A DNA stretch of 49,868 nucleotides from Daejeonella sp. (GCF_030695525.1 NZ_JAUYSS010000030.1:1-49868), one strand, 5' to 3'. Numbered from the stretch's first letter, positions 41,990 through 49,754 are shown. Program-made: numbers and translations. Notes: generated by a model from the letters alone, not told the origin.

Positions 41990-43726
41990 ATGAAAGCAAT
42001 CATAAAAAAAATATTGTTTACCCTCCCCCAGCTTGCTCTGGCAATTGCTTTGCAGGCACAGCAACCTGAACAAATCCTAAAGGCTTCGGGAAGTCCCGCA
42101 AACCCGAAAGTTCAGGTAAGCTGGAACCGTTATAATGACTACTCTGCAATTACTGAGATCTGTAAAAAGCTCGCAAAAGCCTACCCTGATCTGGTAAAGC
42201 TTGAATCAATGGGAAAATCACACCTTGGAAAAGAAATGTGGGTACTGACAATCTCTGATTTTAAAAAAGGTGATCCTGCAAGAAAACCTGCTATGTACAT
42301 TGATGGGAACATCCATTCCAATGAAATTCAGGGTAGCGAATTCGCACTATACACAGCCTGGTATCTTGCTGAATCATTTGCAGATACAAAGCATATTCAG
42401 GACTTATTGGAAGATAAAACTTTTTACATCGCACCCACGATCAACCCTGATGCCAGAGATAATTTTATCCACAAGGCAAATACTGCCCATTCTCCCCGCT
42501 CGGGGATGATCCCCATAGACAATGACCGCGACGGTGAACTGAATGAAGATGGCTATGATGACCTTGATGGTGACGGGCATATCGTTTTCATGCGCCGGAA
42601 AAATCCGAATGGTCGTTTAAAGCCTGATCCTGAAGATCCAAGAAGAATGATTACTATTGGAGTTGATCAGCAGGGAGAATATGAATTACTGGGTTATGAG
42701 GGAATTGATAATGACGGGGATGGTGAGGTTAATGAAGACGGAGAAGGTTTTTATGACCCGAATCGTGACTGGGCTTGGAACTGGCAGCCAAATCATATAC
42801 AAAACGGTGCCTATAAATACCCATTCTCATTACCTGAAAATCGCGCGATTTCTGAGTTTGTGATGAAACATCCCAACATTGCTGCAGGGCAGTCATACCA
42901 TAATAATGGCGGAATGATTCTACGTGGACCCGGTGCATTGGAGGATTTAAACACTTATAATGCCCAGGATGTTCAGGTTTATGATGCCCTTGGCAAAAAA
43001 GGTGAGGAACTCATTCCGGGATATAAATATCTGGTTGTTTATAAAGATCTGTACTCTGTTTTTGGAGGGGAACTGGACTGGTTTTACGGCGGAAGGGGGA
43101 TTTATACCTTTTCAAATGAGCTGTGGACACAGTTTCTGTTGTATAACAAAACTATCGAAAGAAATGCCCAATCTGAGCAGTATTCTTTCGACCGGCATCT
43201 GCTTTTTAATGATGCCTTTGTCAATTGGAAAGCGTTCAAACACCCACAATACGGTGATATAGAAATTGGTGGTTTTAAGAAGTCTTTTGGCCGTCTGCAT
43301 CCCGGATTTTTATTGGAAAGCGATGCCCACCGAAACATGGCTTTCACCTTATATCATGCCTATCATACCCCTAAACTTTCTGTCGAAGAAATCTCTGAAA
43401 AGGATTTAGGTGCCGGATTAAAAGAAGTGACTGCCGTCATTGCCAATAAGCGCTTAATGCCCACACATTCCAGTCAGGATCTGAAGTATAAGATTGAGGT
43501 TCCTGATCTGGTTAGTCTAAAAGGAGCAAAAGTGATGGCAGGCATGATCGTTACAAACCGTGATCTGAACATTGCTGAAGAACAAAAAAATGATCCTGAA
43601 AACATAAAAGTGCCCAATATCCCGGGAAACGGAACAGTTACTGTCAGATGGATAATCCAGAATGCAGCGAAATACCTGGTGCAGGTTGACAGTAAAAAGG
43701 GTGGAATTGTAAGTAGATCAAAATAG
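41990..43726 (+). CDS. Secreted M14 zinc carboxypeptidase
   Basis: A 578-residue protein from the ATG at 41990, with signal peptide ending ALQAQ. The M14 active site is complete: zinc ligands His109 and Glu112 (GNIHSNEIQGSE) and His304 (GQSYHNNGGM), Arg259 in DPNRDWAWNW, and catalytic Glu377 in TFSNELWTQ. Two Asp-rich loops (DNDRDGELNEDGYDDLDGDG, 177-196, and DNDGDGEVNED, 240-250) look like EF-hand or thrombospondin type-3 calcium sites inserted in the catalytic domain. A beta domain ends the protein. It lies 32 bases after the zinc-less paralogue, and the next gene begins two bases after its stop. Confidence 0.96.
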   Translation: MKAIIKKILFTLPQLALAIALQAQQPEQILKASGSPANPKVQVSWNRYNDYSAITEICKKLAKAYPDLVKLESMGKSHLGKEMWVLTISDFKKGDPARKPAMYIDGNIHSNEIQGSEFALYTAWYLAESFADTKHIQDLLEDKTFYIAPTINPDARDNFIHKANTAHSPRSGMIPIDNDRDGELNEDGYDDLDGDGHIVFMRRKNPNGRLKPDPEDPRRMITIGVDQQGEYELLGYEGIDNDGDGEVNEDGEGFYDPNRDWAWNWQPNHIQNGAYKYPFSLPENRAISEFVMKHPNIAAGQSYHNNGGMILRGPGALEDLNTYNAQDVQVYDALGKKGEELIPGYKYLVVYKDLYSVFGGELDWFYGGRGIYTFSNELWTQFLLYNKTIERNAQSEQYSFDRHLLFNDAFVNWKAFKHPQYGDIEIGGFKKSFGRLHPGFLLESDAHRNMAFTLYHAYHTPKLSVEEISEKDLGAGLKEVTAVIANKRLMPTHSSQDLKYKIEVPDLVSLKGAKVMAGMIVTNRDLNIAEEQKNDPENIKVPNIPGNGTVTVRWIIQNAAKYLVQVDSKKGGIVSRSK

Positions 43727-43728
43727 TT

Positions 43729-44265
43729 ATGAAACTGCTCTTCAGTACAATTGGTCTGCTCCTTTTTAGCAATCTTCTTTTCGGACAGGGGGACAGGGAA
43801 TTTTTTAAAGTCCTGCGGAACCTGGAAGGCAAAACCTTTTATGGTAAGGCCATTTATATGCCTGATACAACAAGAGCAAATGATTTTTGGGGCAGAGTAC
43901 TGAGTTTTAAGGTTAACAAAAGCAAGAGAAATGAATTAAAGCTACCCTTTAATGTTGGAGAAAACCAAACAAGAACCTGGGTGCTTACAAAAACGAAAGA
44001 TGGAATCCGCCTGAAGCATGACCATCGGCATACCGATGGTAGCCCTGATAGTATTACCAACTATGGTGGGGATTCTGACCAAAAGATCAGTAACAGACTA
44101 GCACAGTATTTTCCTGCAGATGAATTTACCTCAAATTTAATTCCGGCAGCCAGAACAAACCGATGGATCATGGAGTTTAGTCCCGATAAAAAGAAATTAT
44201 ATTACATACTTGAACGAAATACTGAGCTCCGTTTCAAAGCAGAATTCAATTTAGATAGCAGGTAA
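43729..44265 (+). CDS. Secreted hypothetical protein in the M14 operon
   Basis: A 178-residue protein with signal peptide MKLLFSTIGLLLFSNLLFGQ. The rest is beta-rich: EGKTFYGKAIYMPDTT, KDGIRLKHDHRHTDGSPD and a closing ILERNTELRFKAEFNL. The HDHRHxDGSPD block is striking and could bind a metal. I do not know a named family with certainty. It starts two bases after the M14 stop codon, so it is cotranslated with the peptidase and probably acts in the same compartment. Confidence 0.82.
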   Translation: MKLLFSTIGLLLFSNLLFGQGDREFFKVLRNLEGKTFYGKAIYMPDTTRANDFWGRVLSFKVNKSKRNELKLPFNVGENQTRTWVLTKTKDGIRLKHDHRHTDGSPDSITNYGGDSDQKISNRLAQYFPADEFTSNLIPAARTNRWIMEFSPDKKKLYYILERNTELRFKAEFNLDSR

Positions 44266-44299
44266 TAAGTTTAAAAACGGCTCTCGCTAAGACGCAGCT

Positions 44300-44437
44300 A
44301 GTTCAGCCCTTTCCTCCGGGGTTTTCCGGCAAGAAATCGCGTTCTCCTCTGGTCGGTGTTCTCACCGTACCAAGCACGATCATATCATTGGCCGGTGATG
44401 ACTCCAACCACAGGGAAATAGCCGGAAGCTACCTCCT
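44300..44437. repeat. Dispersed intergenic repeat, copy B
   Basis: This is the second copy of the element at 11604-11745, in the same orientation. It begins 34 bases after the M14-operon stop. Compared with copy A it has an extra ACC inside TTCTCACCGTACC, which completes an 8-bp hairpin GGT-CGGTG/CACCG-ACC, and it lacks six bases before ATAGCCGG. A second hairpin GCCGGA/TCCGGC lies at its right end (44421-44442), so part of the element may be a folded RNA or DNA element. Confidence 0.85.
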
Positions 44438-44582
44438 CCGGCAAGGTTTATTTTACCAAAACTGTTTTTCCAATGGAACGGGCTGCCTGTCCCCGCTGGT
44501 ACGCGCGTTCCAGGAATCAAATATAGAAACACACGCGTGCGCTAGCATTAAGGACCGAAGAAGCACAAACCCTGCTTTCTAA
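44438..44582 (-). pseudogene. Possible relic of a gene end
   Basis: Read on the minus strand, the bases just beyond repeat copy B encode LERAYQRGQAARSIGK then TVLVK and a stop codon at about 44449-44451, preceded by an in-frame stop 22 codons earlier. The GKTVLVK ending resembles the C-terminus of zinc-type alcohol dehydrogenases. The GC-rich words (ACGCGCG, ACGCGTGCGC) differ from the neighbourhood. It may equally be the rest of a longer repeat that copy A has lost. Confidence 0.3.
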
Positions 44583-44690
44583 AACAAGAGAAATTATTGA
44601 ATCTAGATTTAGTCCAGCTTGATTTTATATCGAACCCTGGAAGAAATTCTAACCTTAATTTACTTTTTACTGGCCTAACCAATTGAACTT

Positions 44691-44804
44691 ATGAAAGAAA
44701 CCAGGAACTCTTATTCCTGTATATACAGTGCATTCCTGGAGCCTTTAAGCAAGACTGGTGAGAATAAACCAGCCCTGAAATTATTTGAAAAAATACTGAA
44801 ATAA
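44691..44804 (+). CDS. Orphan 37-residue ORF
   Basis: ATG at 44691 opens a 37-codon frame (MKETRNSYSCIYSAFLEP... ending ALKLFEKILK, TAA at 44804). It has a plausible amphipathic C-terminal helix but no signal, no recognised motif and no evident ribosome-binding site. It may be chance or the remnant of a longer gene. Confidence 0.25.
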   Translation: MKETRNSYSCIYSAFLEPLSKTGENKPALKLFEKILK

Positions 44805-44854
44805 TCGGCACAGATAGCTAAAAGCCTGTAAATGAATGATTTTAGTATTTTTCA

Positions 44855-44884
44855 TTTGTAAAAAATGTGGAAAACTTATTTTAG
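44855..44884 (+). promoter_or_regulatory. Possible promoter for the 44890-45081 RNA
   Basis: TTTG at 44855-44858 and TATTTTAG at 44877-44884 are 18 bases apart. The second differs from TAnnTTTG at one base. It would start a transcript near 44890 that ends at the 45047 terminator, about 190 bases. Confidence 0.4.
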
Positions 44885-44917
44885 ATAAATAATGAAAAAG
44901 TGTAATTTTATAAAATA

Positions 44918-45081
44918 AAGGTTAATCAACCTTAAGGCTATTTGTCTTACGAAAGTAAAAACGCAGTTCAGACATGCAGTGATTGTACTCTGAGGGGTGG
45001 GGAATAGCTTTAAGGATCTACAAGTTTTTAATTGTAATTTTTGGGGAAACGGTCAGATATTCAATATCTGACCGTTTTTTT
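44918..45081 (+). ncRNA. Candidate structured RNA (small RNA or leader riboregulator)
   Basis: A 12-bp closing stem pairs CCTTAAGGCTAT (44930-44941) with ATAGCTTTAAGG (45004-45015), 11 Watson-Crick pairs and one G-U, extendable by two pairs. Inside are a hairpin UUAC-GAAA-GUAA with a GNRA loop (44947-44958) and a hairpin UUCAGA/UCUGAG (44967-44994) capped by UGCA/UGUA. This makes a three-way junction. The 5' strand of the closing stem can instead pair upstream in AAGGTT-AATC-AACCTT (44918-44933), so two structures compete. The unit ends at a 14-bp terminator. It could be a free small RNA, or a switch in the leader of the PIG-L gene, which starts 139 bases later. I cannot assign a known RNA family. 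Confidence 0.6.
45047..45081 (+). terminator. Strong intrinsic terminator upstream of the PIG-L gene
   Basis: AAACGGTCAGATAT (45047-45060) pairs perfectly with ATATCTGACCGTTT (45064-45077) across a 3-base loop and runs into T's through 45081. It is far from any upstream stop codon (about 780 bases after 44265), so it most likely ends the RNA at 44918-45046. Confidence 0.9.
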
Positions 45082-45220
45082 CATTAATACCCTCTCCTTC
45101 TATTGGCTTAAGCACTTCAAAAAGCAAAACTGAATCTTATCCTTTTCAAGGTAAATTTTTTGTGTCATCACCTCCCGGCATACTTTTTTCCATATTTTCG
45201 GATATTATCGACCGTAAATT

Positions 45221-47665
45221 ATGAACTTTCGTAAAATAGGATTTATCCTCTTTCTGTTTTTTCCGTTTTTTGTTTCCGGGCAAAGCTCTATTCAACTCAA
45301 TTCATCAGAAATTAAGCTTGGGCTCAAAAAATTGAATACTCTGGGTTCTGCACTATATATTGCGGCACATCCTGATGATGAAAACACCCGTTTACTGGCC
45401 TTTCTCGCTAAGGAAAAGAAGTTCAGAACAGGTTACCTATCCCTGACCCGAGGTGACGGAGGCCAAAACCTGATCGGAAATGAGCAGTCAGAATTGCTCG
45501 GACTCATACGTACCCAGGAATTACTTGCAGCAAGACGTACGGATGGTGCAGAACAATTCTTTTCGAGGGCCATCGATTTTGGTTATTCAAAAAATTCGGA
45601 TGAGACATTCCGAATCTGGGATAAAGAACAAATCCTGGCTGATGCAGTTTGGGTAATCAGGAAGTTCAAACCGGATGTAATCATCACCCGCTTCCCTGAA
45701 GATGAACGTGCGGGCCATGGTCAGCATGCCGCATCTGCAATTATTGCCCGCGAGGCATTTATCGCCGCAGCTGATCCTAAACGTTTCCCTAAACAATTAA
45801 AATATGTAGACATCTGGCAAGCCAGACGAATAGTTTGGAATACCTACAATTTCGGATCAATGAATACTACTGCCGAAGATCAGTTAAAACTGGATGTTGG
45901 AATTTATAATCCTTTGCTCGGTAAAGGCTATGGCGAAATCGCTGCCGAGAGCCGTACCCATCATAAAAGTCAGGGATTTGGAAGTGCCAGACAGCGCGGA
46001 CAGGCAGTCGAATATTTTATACATACAGCAGGTATTTTATCTAAAAAAGACATTTTTGAGGGGATAAATTCAACATGGAACCGAATCCCGGGAGGAGAAG
46101 AAATCGGTAGAATGATAAGTGCCGCGGAGCAGAATTTTAAAACGGATGAACCATCGGCTTCTGTTCCGATATTGATCAATATCCTAAAGGGAATTGACGG
46201 CTTACCTAAGGGCTATTGGAAGGAACAAAAAACCGCTGAATTGAAAGATTTGATTGCTGCAGCCTCCGGACTTTGGTTCGAGTCGTACACCTTGCAGCCA
46301 ATTCAGGCATTGGGTGACAGTATCAGACTCCGGTCTGATATCGTACTTCAATCCAAAATCCCTGTTAAATTACTGAGTGTCAATGGACAAAAACAGGAAT
46401 TTGATCTGAAAGAAGGTATCGTAAAAAGTATTCCGGGCAGTGTATTCGCAAAAGAAATCACAGAACCTTACTGGCTGTTCGAAAATCATCCGATAGGCAT
46501 ATTCACAATTGATGATCAGCAATTAATTGGACATCCGGAGAAACCATCTTCAGCCCCAATTGAGTTCAGTTTCAGGATCTCAGATCAGGTAATTTCATTC
46601 CAGCGTCCTCCCATTTATAAATATACCGATCAGGTTCGGGGGGAAGTATATCAGCCATTAATCGTTGCACCGGCTGTTACGGCCAGCATCGCTGATAAAG
46701 CCTATGTCTTTTCCGAAAATACCCCCAAAACAATAACTGTCCTCCTGAAAAGCTTTCGTGAAAAAACCGAAGGCAGCCTGATTCCTCAGGTACCCTCCGG
46801 ATGGAAAATTGAACCCCAGAAAATTGAGTTTAATTTGCCCAAAAAAGGAGATGAAAAAACAGTTCAGTTTACAATAATTCCCAGCAATCAGGCTGTATCA
46901 GGAAAATTCACAGTAAGTATTAATTCGGGGGGGCAGACCTATAATCGGGGAAGCCGGATTATTAATTATGAACACATTCCAATCCAAAATCTATTTCCCC
47001 TGGCCGAATCAAAAATCGAACGGGTTGAAATTAAAACGGGAGGTAGAAAGATCGGATATATTGCAGGTGCGGGCGATCTGATTCCAGAATCATTACAACA
47101 GATCGGTTATCAGGTAATTAGCCTGACAGAAACAGAGATTATGAATACTGATCTAGCACAATACAATGCAATCATTACAGGGGTGCGGGCATATAATGTA
47201 AATGAAAGATTAGCTGTTATGCAGCCTAAACTGATGGAATATGTCAGCAAAGGTGGGACCTTGCTGATTCAATACAATGTTAGCAATCCGTTACTGGTAC
47301 AGAATATTGGGCCTTATCCATTTAAAATCACGCGTGACAGGGTAAGTGATGAGAATGCCAGTGTTAGATTTCTTGAAAAAGATCATCCGGTGTTAAACTA
47401 TCCGAACAAGATCACAGCTAAAGATTTTGAGGGATGGATTCAGGAAAGAGGATTGTATTTCCTGGCGGAGGCCGATCCAAAATATAGTCGTATCTTAAGC
47501 ATGAATGATCCGGGAGAAACACCTAAAGACGGATCCCTGCTGGTTGCTGATTATGGCAAAGGAAGATTTGTATATACTTCCCTGGTTTTTTTCAGGGAAT
47601 TACCTGCCGGAATACCCGGTGCATATAGATTATTTGTAAATTTGATCACAAAACAAAAAGAATAA
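45221..47665 (+). CDS. Secreted PIG-L family deacetylase, large multidomain form
   Basis: An 814-residue protein with signal peptide ending FFVSGQ. The PIG-L (LmbE-like) zinc deacetylase domain spans about 40-290. The first motif is IAAHPDDENTRLL (His50, Asp53), the downstream zinc ligand is in RFPEDERAGHGQHAAS, and TRGDGGQNLIGNE is a further family block. Beyond it are beta-sandwich domains (about 350-600), then a Rossmann-like C-terminal domain (IGYIAGAGDLIPESLQQIGYQ, YNAIITGVRAYNVNERL) like a GATase fold. The family removes N-acetyl groups from GlcNAc-type sugars. This is not the short bacillithiol enzyme BshB. It leads an operon with two small membrane proteins and a symporter, which hints at use of an N-acetylated compound. 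Confidence 0.94.
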   Translation: MNFRKIGFILFLFFPFFVSGQSSIQLNSSEIKLGLKKLNTLGSALYIAAHPDDENTRLLAFLAKEKKFRTGYLSLTRGDGGQNLIGNEQSELLGLIRTQELLAARRTDGAEQFFSRAIDFGYSKNSDETFRIWDKEQILADAVWVIRKFKPDVIITRFPEDERAGHGQHAASAIIAREAFIAAADPKRFPKQLKYVDIWQARRIVWNTYNFGSMNTTAEDQLKLDVGIYNPLLGKGYGEIAAESRTHHKSQGFGSARQRGQAVEYFIHTAGILSKKDIFEGINSTWNRIPGGEEIGRMISAAEQNFKTDEPSASVPILINILKGIDGLPKGYWKEQKTAELKDLIAAASGLWFESYTLQPIQALGDSIRLRSDIVLQSKIPVKLLSVNGQKQEFDLKEGIVKSIPGSVFAKEITEPYWLFENHPIGIFTIDDQQLIGHPEKPSSAPIEFSFRISDQVISFQRPPIYKYTDQVRGEVYQPLIVAPAVTASIADKAYVFSENTPKTITVLLKSFREKTEGSLIPQVPSGWKIEPQKIEFNLPKKGDEKTVQFTIIPSNQAVSGKFTVSINSGGQTYNRGSRIINYEHIPIQNLFPLAESKIERVEIKTGGRKIGYIAGAGDLIPESLQQIGYQVISLTETEIMNTDLAQYNAIITGVRAYNVNERLAVMQPKLMEYVSKGGTLLIQYNVSNPLLVQNIGPYPFKITRDRVSDENASVRFLEKDHPVLNYPNKITAKDFEGWIQERGLYFLAEADPKYSRILSMNDPGETPKDGSLLVADYGKGRFVYTSLVFFRELPAGIPGAYRLFVNLITKQKE

Positions 47666-47670
47666 TTAAG

Positions 47671-47853
47671 ATGAAAACTGAAAACTCTGCAAAATCTAAT
47701 AGTGCTTATTACATCGTTCCAGCCGTATTATGTGGCATCCTTACTGCCTGTGTGGTAACAGGATCTTTTGGCTATATGGTGCTGGGAGCAATATTGGGTC
47801 TTCTAACCGCAGGCTTCTGGATGAATGTTGTTCAGCATGGAGAAGAAGCCTGA
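47671..47853 (+). CDS. Small two-helix membrane protein in the PIG-L-symporter operon
   Basis: A 60-residue protein. A polar N-terminus (MKTENSAKSNSAY) precedes two closely packed helices (YIVPAVLCGILTACVVTGSFG and MVLGAILGLLTAGFWMNVV) with Gly and Ala at the likely interface. It starts five bases after the PIG-L stop and overlaps the next small ORF by 17 bases. Its place next to a symporter suggests a small accessory subunit, but no motif proves it. Confidence 0.7.
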   Translation: MKTENSAKSNSAYYIVPAVLCGILTACVVTGSFGYMVLGAILGLLTAGFWMNVVQHGEEA

Positions 47854-47965
47854 TCAGGATCTTCCACCTTTTGTAAAGACATGGAACCAGTTCTACTATC
47901 TTCTGATTGTATGGCTGGTACTACTTATTGTCTTGTTTTATCTGTTCACTAAAACGTATGAATGA
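47837..47965 (+). CDS. 42-residue single-helix membrane protein before the symporter
   Basis: ATG at 47837 opens a 42-codon frame: MEKKPDQDLPPFVKTWNQFY followed by a membrane helix YLLIVWLVLLIVLFYLF and TKTYE, TGA at 47963-47965. It overlaps the upstream small gene by 17 bases and the symporter gene by four (ATGA). Composition is that of a real small subunit: charged, Pro-rich N-terminus, Trp/Tyr at the helix border. It is too short for ordinary gene finders. A role as symporter subunit or assembly factor is inference from the coupled starts. Confidence 0.7.
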   Translation: MEKKPDQDLPPFVKTWNQFYYLLIVWLVLLIVLFYLFTKTYE

Positions 47966-49665
47966 GCGGGATTGACTGGATAGTGCTATTTACTACCCTG
48001 CTCATAATTGTCGTATATGGCATTTATAAGAGCCGCGGGACAGAAAATATTGAAGGCTATCTGCTTGGAAATCACGCATTTCCATGGTATAGTGTAACCC
48101 TTTCGGTTATGGCCACCCAGGCCAGTGCAATCACATTCCTTTCGGCTCCCGGACTTGCATTTTCGTCGGGAATGGCCTTTGTTCAGTTTTACTTCGGCCT
48201 TCCACTGGCCATGATCGTACTCAGTATCACCTTTGTTCCCATTTTTCATAAACTCAAAGTTTATACGGCATATGAGTTCCTGGAAAATCGATTTGACCTC
48301 AAAACAAGGGCATTGACTGCCTTATTATTCCTGGTACAGCGAGGACTCTCAACCGGGATTACCATTTATGCACCATCGATCATACTCTCTACTATTCTTG
48401 ATATTGACACCACAATAACTACACTATTTATCGGCGGACTTGTAATCAGCTATACGGTTTATGGGGGTACCAAAGCGGTTTCCTATACTCAAATGCTTCA
48501 AATGGCTGTCATATTTTCGGGTATTCTGGTCGCAGGAATTCTGGTCGTAAAAATGCTTCCGGAAAGTGTGGGATTTGGAAAAGCCTTACAGATAGCTGGT
48601 AAAATGGGGCGGACAAATGCGATAGATTTTTCCTTTGACTGGAATAATCAATATACCGTTTGGAGCGGACTGATTGGAGGGTTTTTTCTTCAGTTATCCT
48701 ATTTCGGAACTGATCAGAGTCAGGTGGGACGATATCTAACCGGTTCATCTATTGGACAAAGCAGGCTCGGATTATTGATGAACGGTCTTTTAAAGATTCC
48801 TATGCAATTTTTGATCCTTTTGATTGGAGTGCTTGTTTTTACGTTTTACCAATATCATCAACCCCCTATTTTTTTTAATAGTTATGAACTCGGCAAGCTG
48901 GAAAAGAGTCCCTATAACAAGGAACTGGAACAGATAAAAACTGACTATTCCAATGCATTTACAGAGAAACAGGCCGAAATCAATCGCCTGGAACAGGCAA
49001 TGGATGCAGAGGATGAGGCTGCTATAAATTCCCAGCGTACTATTCTGGAAATTGCTGATAAAAAAACCAAAGCAATCCGGCAGCAGGCAGTAGACCTGAT
49101 GAAAAAGAATGATCCTGAAGCTGAAACCAATGATAATAATTATGTCTTTCTCAGCTTTGTTACTAAATATCTCCCTCAGGGACTTATTGGTTTGCTTATC
49201 GCGATCATTTTCCTGGCTTCAATGGGATCTACTTCAAGTGCATTAAATTCACTGGCTTCAACCACTGTTATTGATATCTATAAAAGGCTGGTCAATTCGA
49301 ATGCATCAGATGAAAAATATCTTTCTGTATCCAGATGGACAACCATAATCTGGGGGATATTTTGTATCATGATGGCCCTCTACGCAAGTAAAATGGGCAA
49401 TTTAATTGAGGCGGTTAATATTCTGGGATCATTATTCTATGGAACGATTCTCGGTATTTTCATAGTTGCCTTTTACCTTAAAAAGATCGGGGGATCAGCA
49501 ACCTTCACCGCGGCTATCATTACCGAAATCATAGTATTTAGCTGCTGGATGATGGATATTATGGCTTTTTTATGGCTGAATGTAGTGGGTTGTGTGCTTG
49601 TGATGCTTATTGCTGCAATACTGCAGAAGTTTCAAAAAAACGCACTAGAAGCCCGTGAAATATAG
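47962..49665 (+). CDS. Sodium:solute symporter (SSS family)
   Basis: A 567-residue inner-membrane protein of the SSS family with about thirteen helices. Typical segments are GYLLGNHAFPWYSVTLSVMATQASAITFLSAPG, GGTKAVSYTQMLQM and FFLQLSYFGTDQSQVGRYLTG. Between two helices there is a roughly 80-residue charged, coiled-coil insertion (about 300-390: ELEQIKTDYSNAFTEKQAEI and KKTKAIRQQAVDLMKKNDPEA), not usual in SSS proteins such as PutP. The following helix region LIGLLIAIIFLASMGSTSSALNSLASTTV is standard for the sodium site. It is coupled by ATGA overlap to a 42-residue membrane protein. The solute is unknown. Confidence 0.94.
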   Translation: MSGIDWIVLFTTLLIIVVYGIYKSRGTENIEGYLLGNHAFPWYSVTLSVMATQASAITFLSAPGLAFSSGMAFVQFYFGLPLAMIVLSITFVPIFHKLKVYTAYEFLENRFDLKTRALTALLFLVQRGLSTGITIYAPSIILSTILDIDTTITTLFIGGLVISYTVYGGTKAVSYTQMLQMAVIFSGILVAGILVVKMLPESVGFGKALQIAGKMGRTNAIDFSFDWNNQYTVWSGLIGGFFLQLSYFGTDQSQVGRYLTGSSIGQSRLGLLMNGLLKIPMQFLILLIGVLVFTFYQYHQPPIFFNSYELGKLEKSPYNKELEQIKTDYSNAFTEKQAEINRLEQAMDAEDEAAINSQRTILEIADKKTKAIRQQAVDLMKKNDPEAETNDNNYVFLSFVTKYLPQGLIGLLIAIIFLASMGSTSSALNSLASTTVIDIYKRLVNSNASDEKYLSVSRWTTIIWGIFCIMMALYASKMGNLIEAVNILGSLFYGTILGIFIVAFYLKKIGGSATFTAAIITEIIVFSCWMMDIMAFLWLNVVGCVLVMLIAAILQKFQKNALEAREI

Positions 49666-49706
49666 AATAATACTATTGTTATATGAGACCAATTCGATTG
49701 CTCATA

Positions 49707-49728
49707 GGCCCCAGCTTTAGCTGGGGTC
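49707..49728. terminator. GC-rich hairpin after the symporter gene
   Basis: GGCCCCAGC (49707-49715) pairs with GCTGGGGTC (49720-49728), one G-U, with TTTA loop. No T-run follows directly, so it may be a stabilising 3' hairpin or part of a double terminator with the next one. Confidence 0.6.
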
Positions 49729-49754
49729 TCGACTTTGGCTATTTACTAGATAAC

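Larger units (their letters stand above)
44266..45220. other. 955-base gene-free region with repeat, relic and candidate RNA
   Basis: In order it holds repeat copy B (44300-44437), a GC-rich tail that may be a gene relic (44438-44582), a small orphan ORF (44691-44804), an AT-rich stretch with a possible promoter (44855-44884), a foldable RNA (44918-45046), its terminator (45047-45081) and the leader of the PIG-L gene. No protein longer than 65 residues is convincing here. Confidence 0.7.

Noticed and set aside
44388-44582. 64-residue ORF across repeat copy B
   Set aside because: It crosses the repeat in an arbitrary frame, has no homology pattern and is not open in copy A.
44855-45081. 6S RNA, tmRNA, SRP RNA or RNase P
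   Set aside because: Length would allow 6S RNA, but the three-way junction does not give the long bubble-containing rod. No tmRNA, SRP or RNase P core motifs were found.
49666-49730. tRNA-like fold at the right end
   Set aside because: The hairpins do not give a cloverleaf and there is no T-loop GTTCGA consensus in place.
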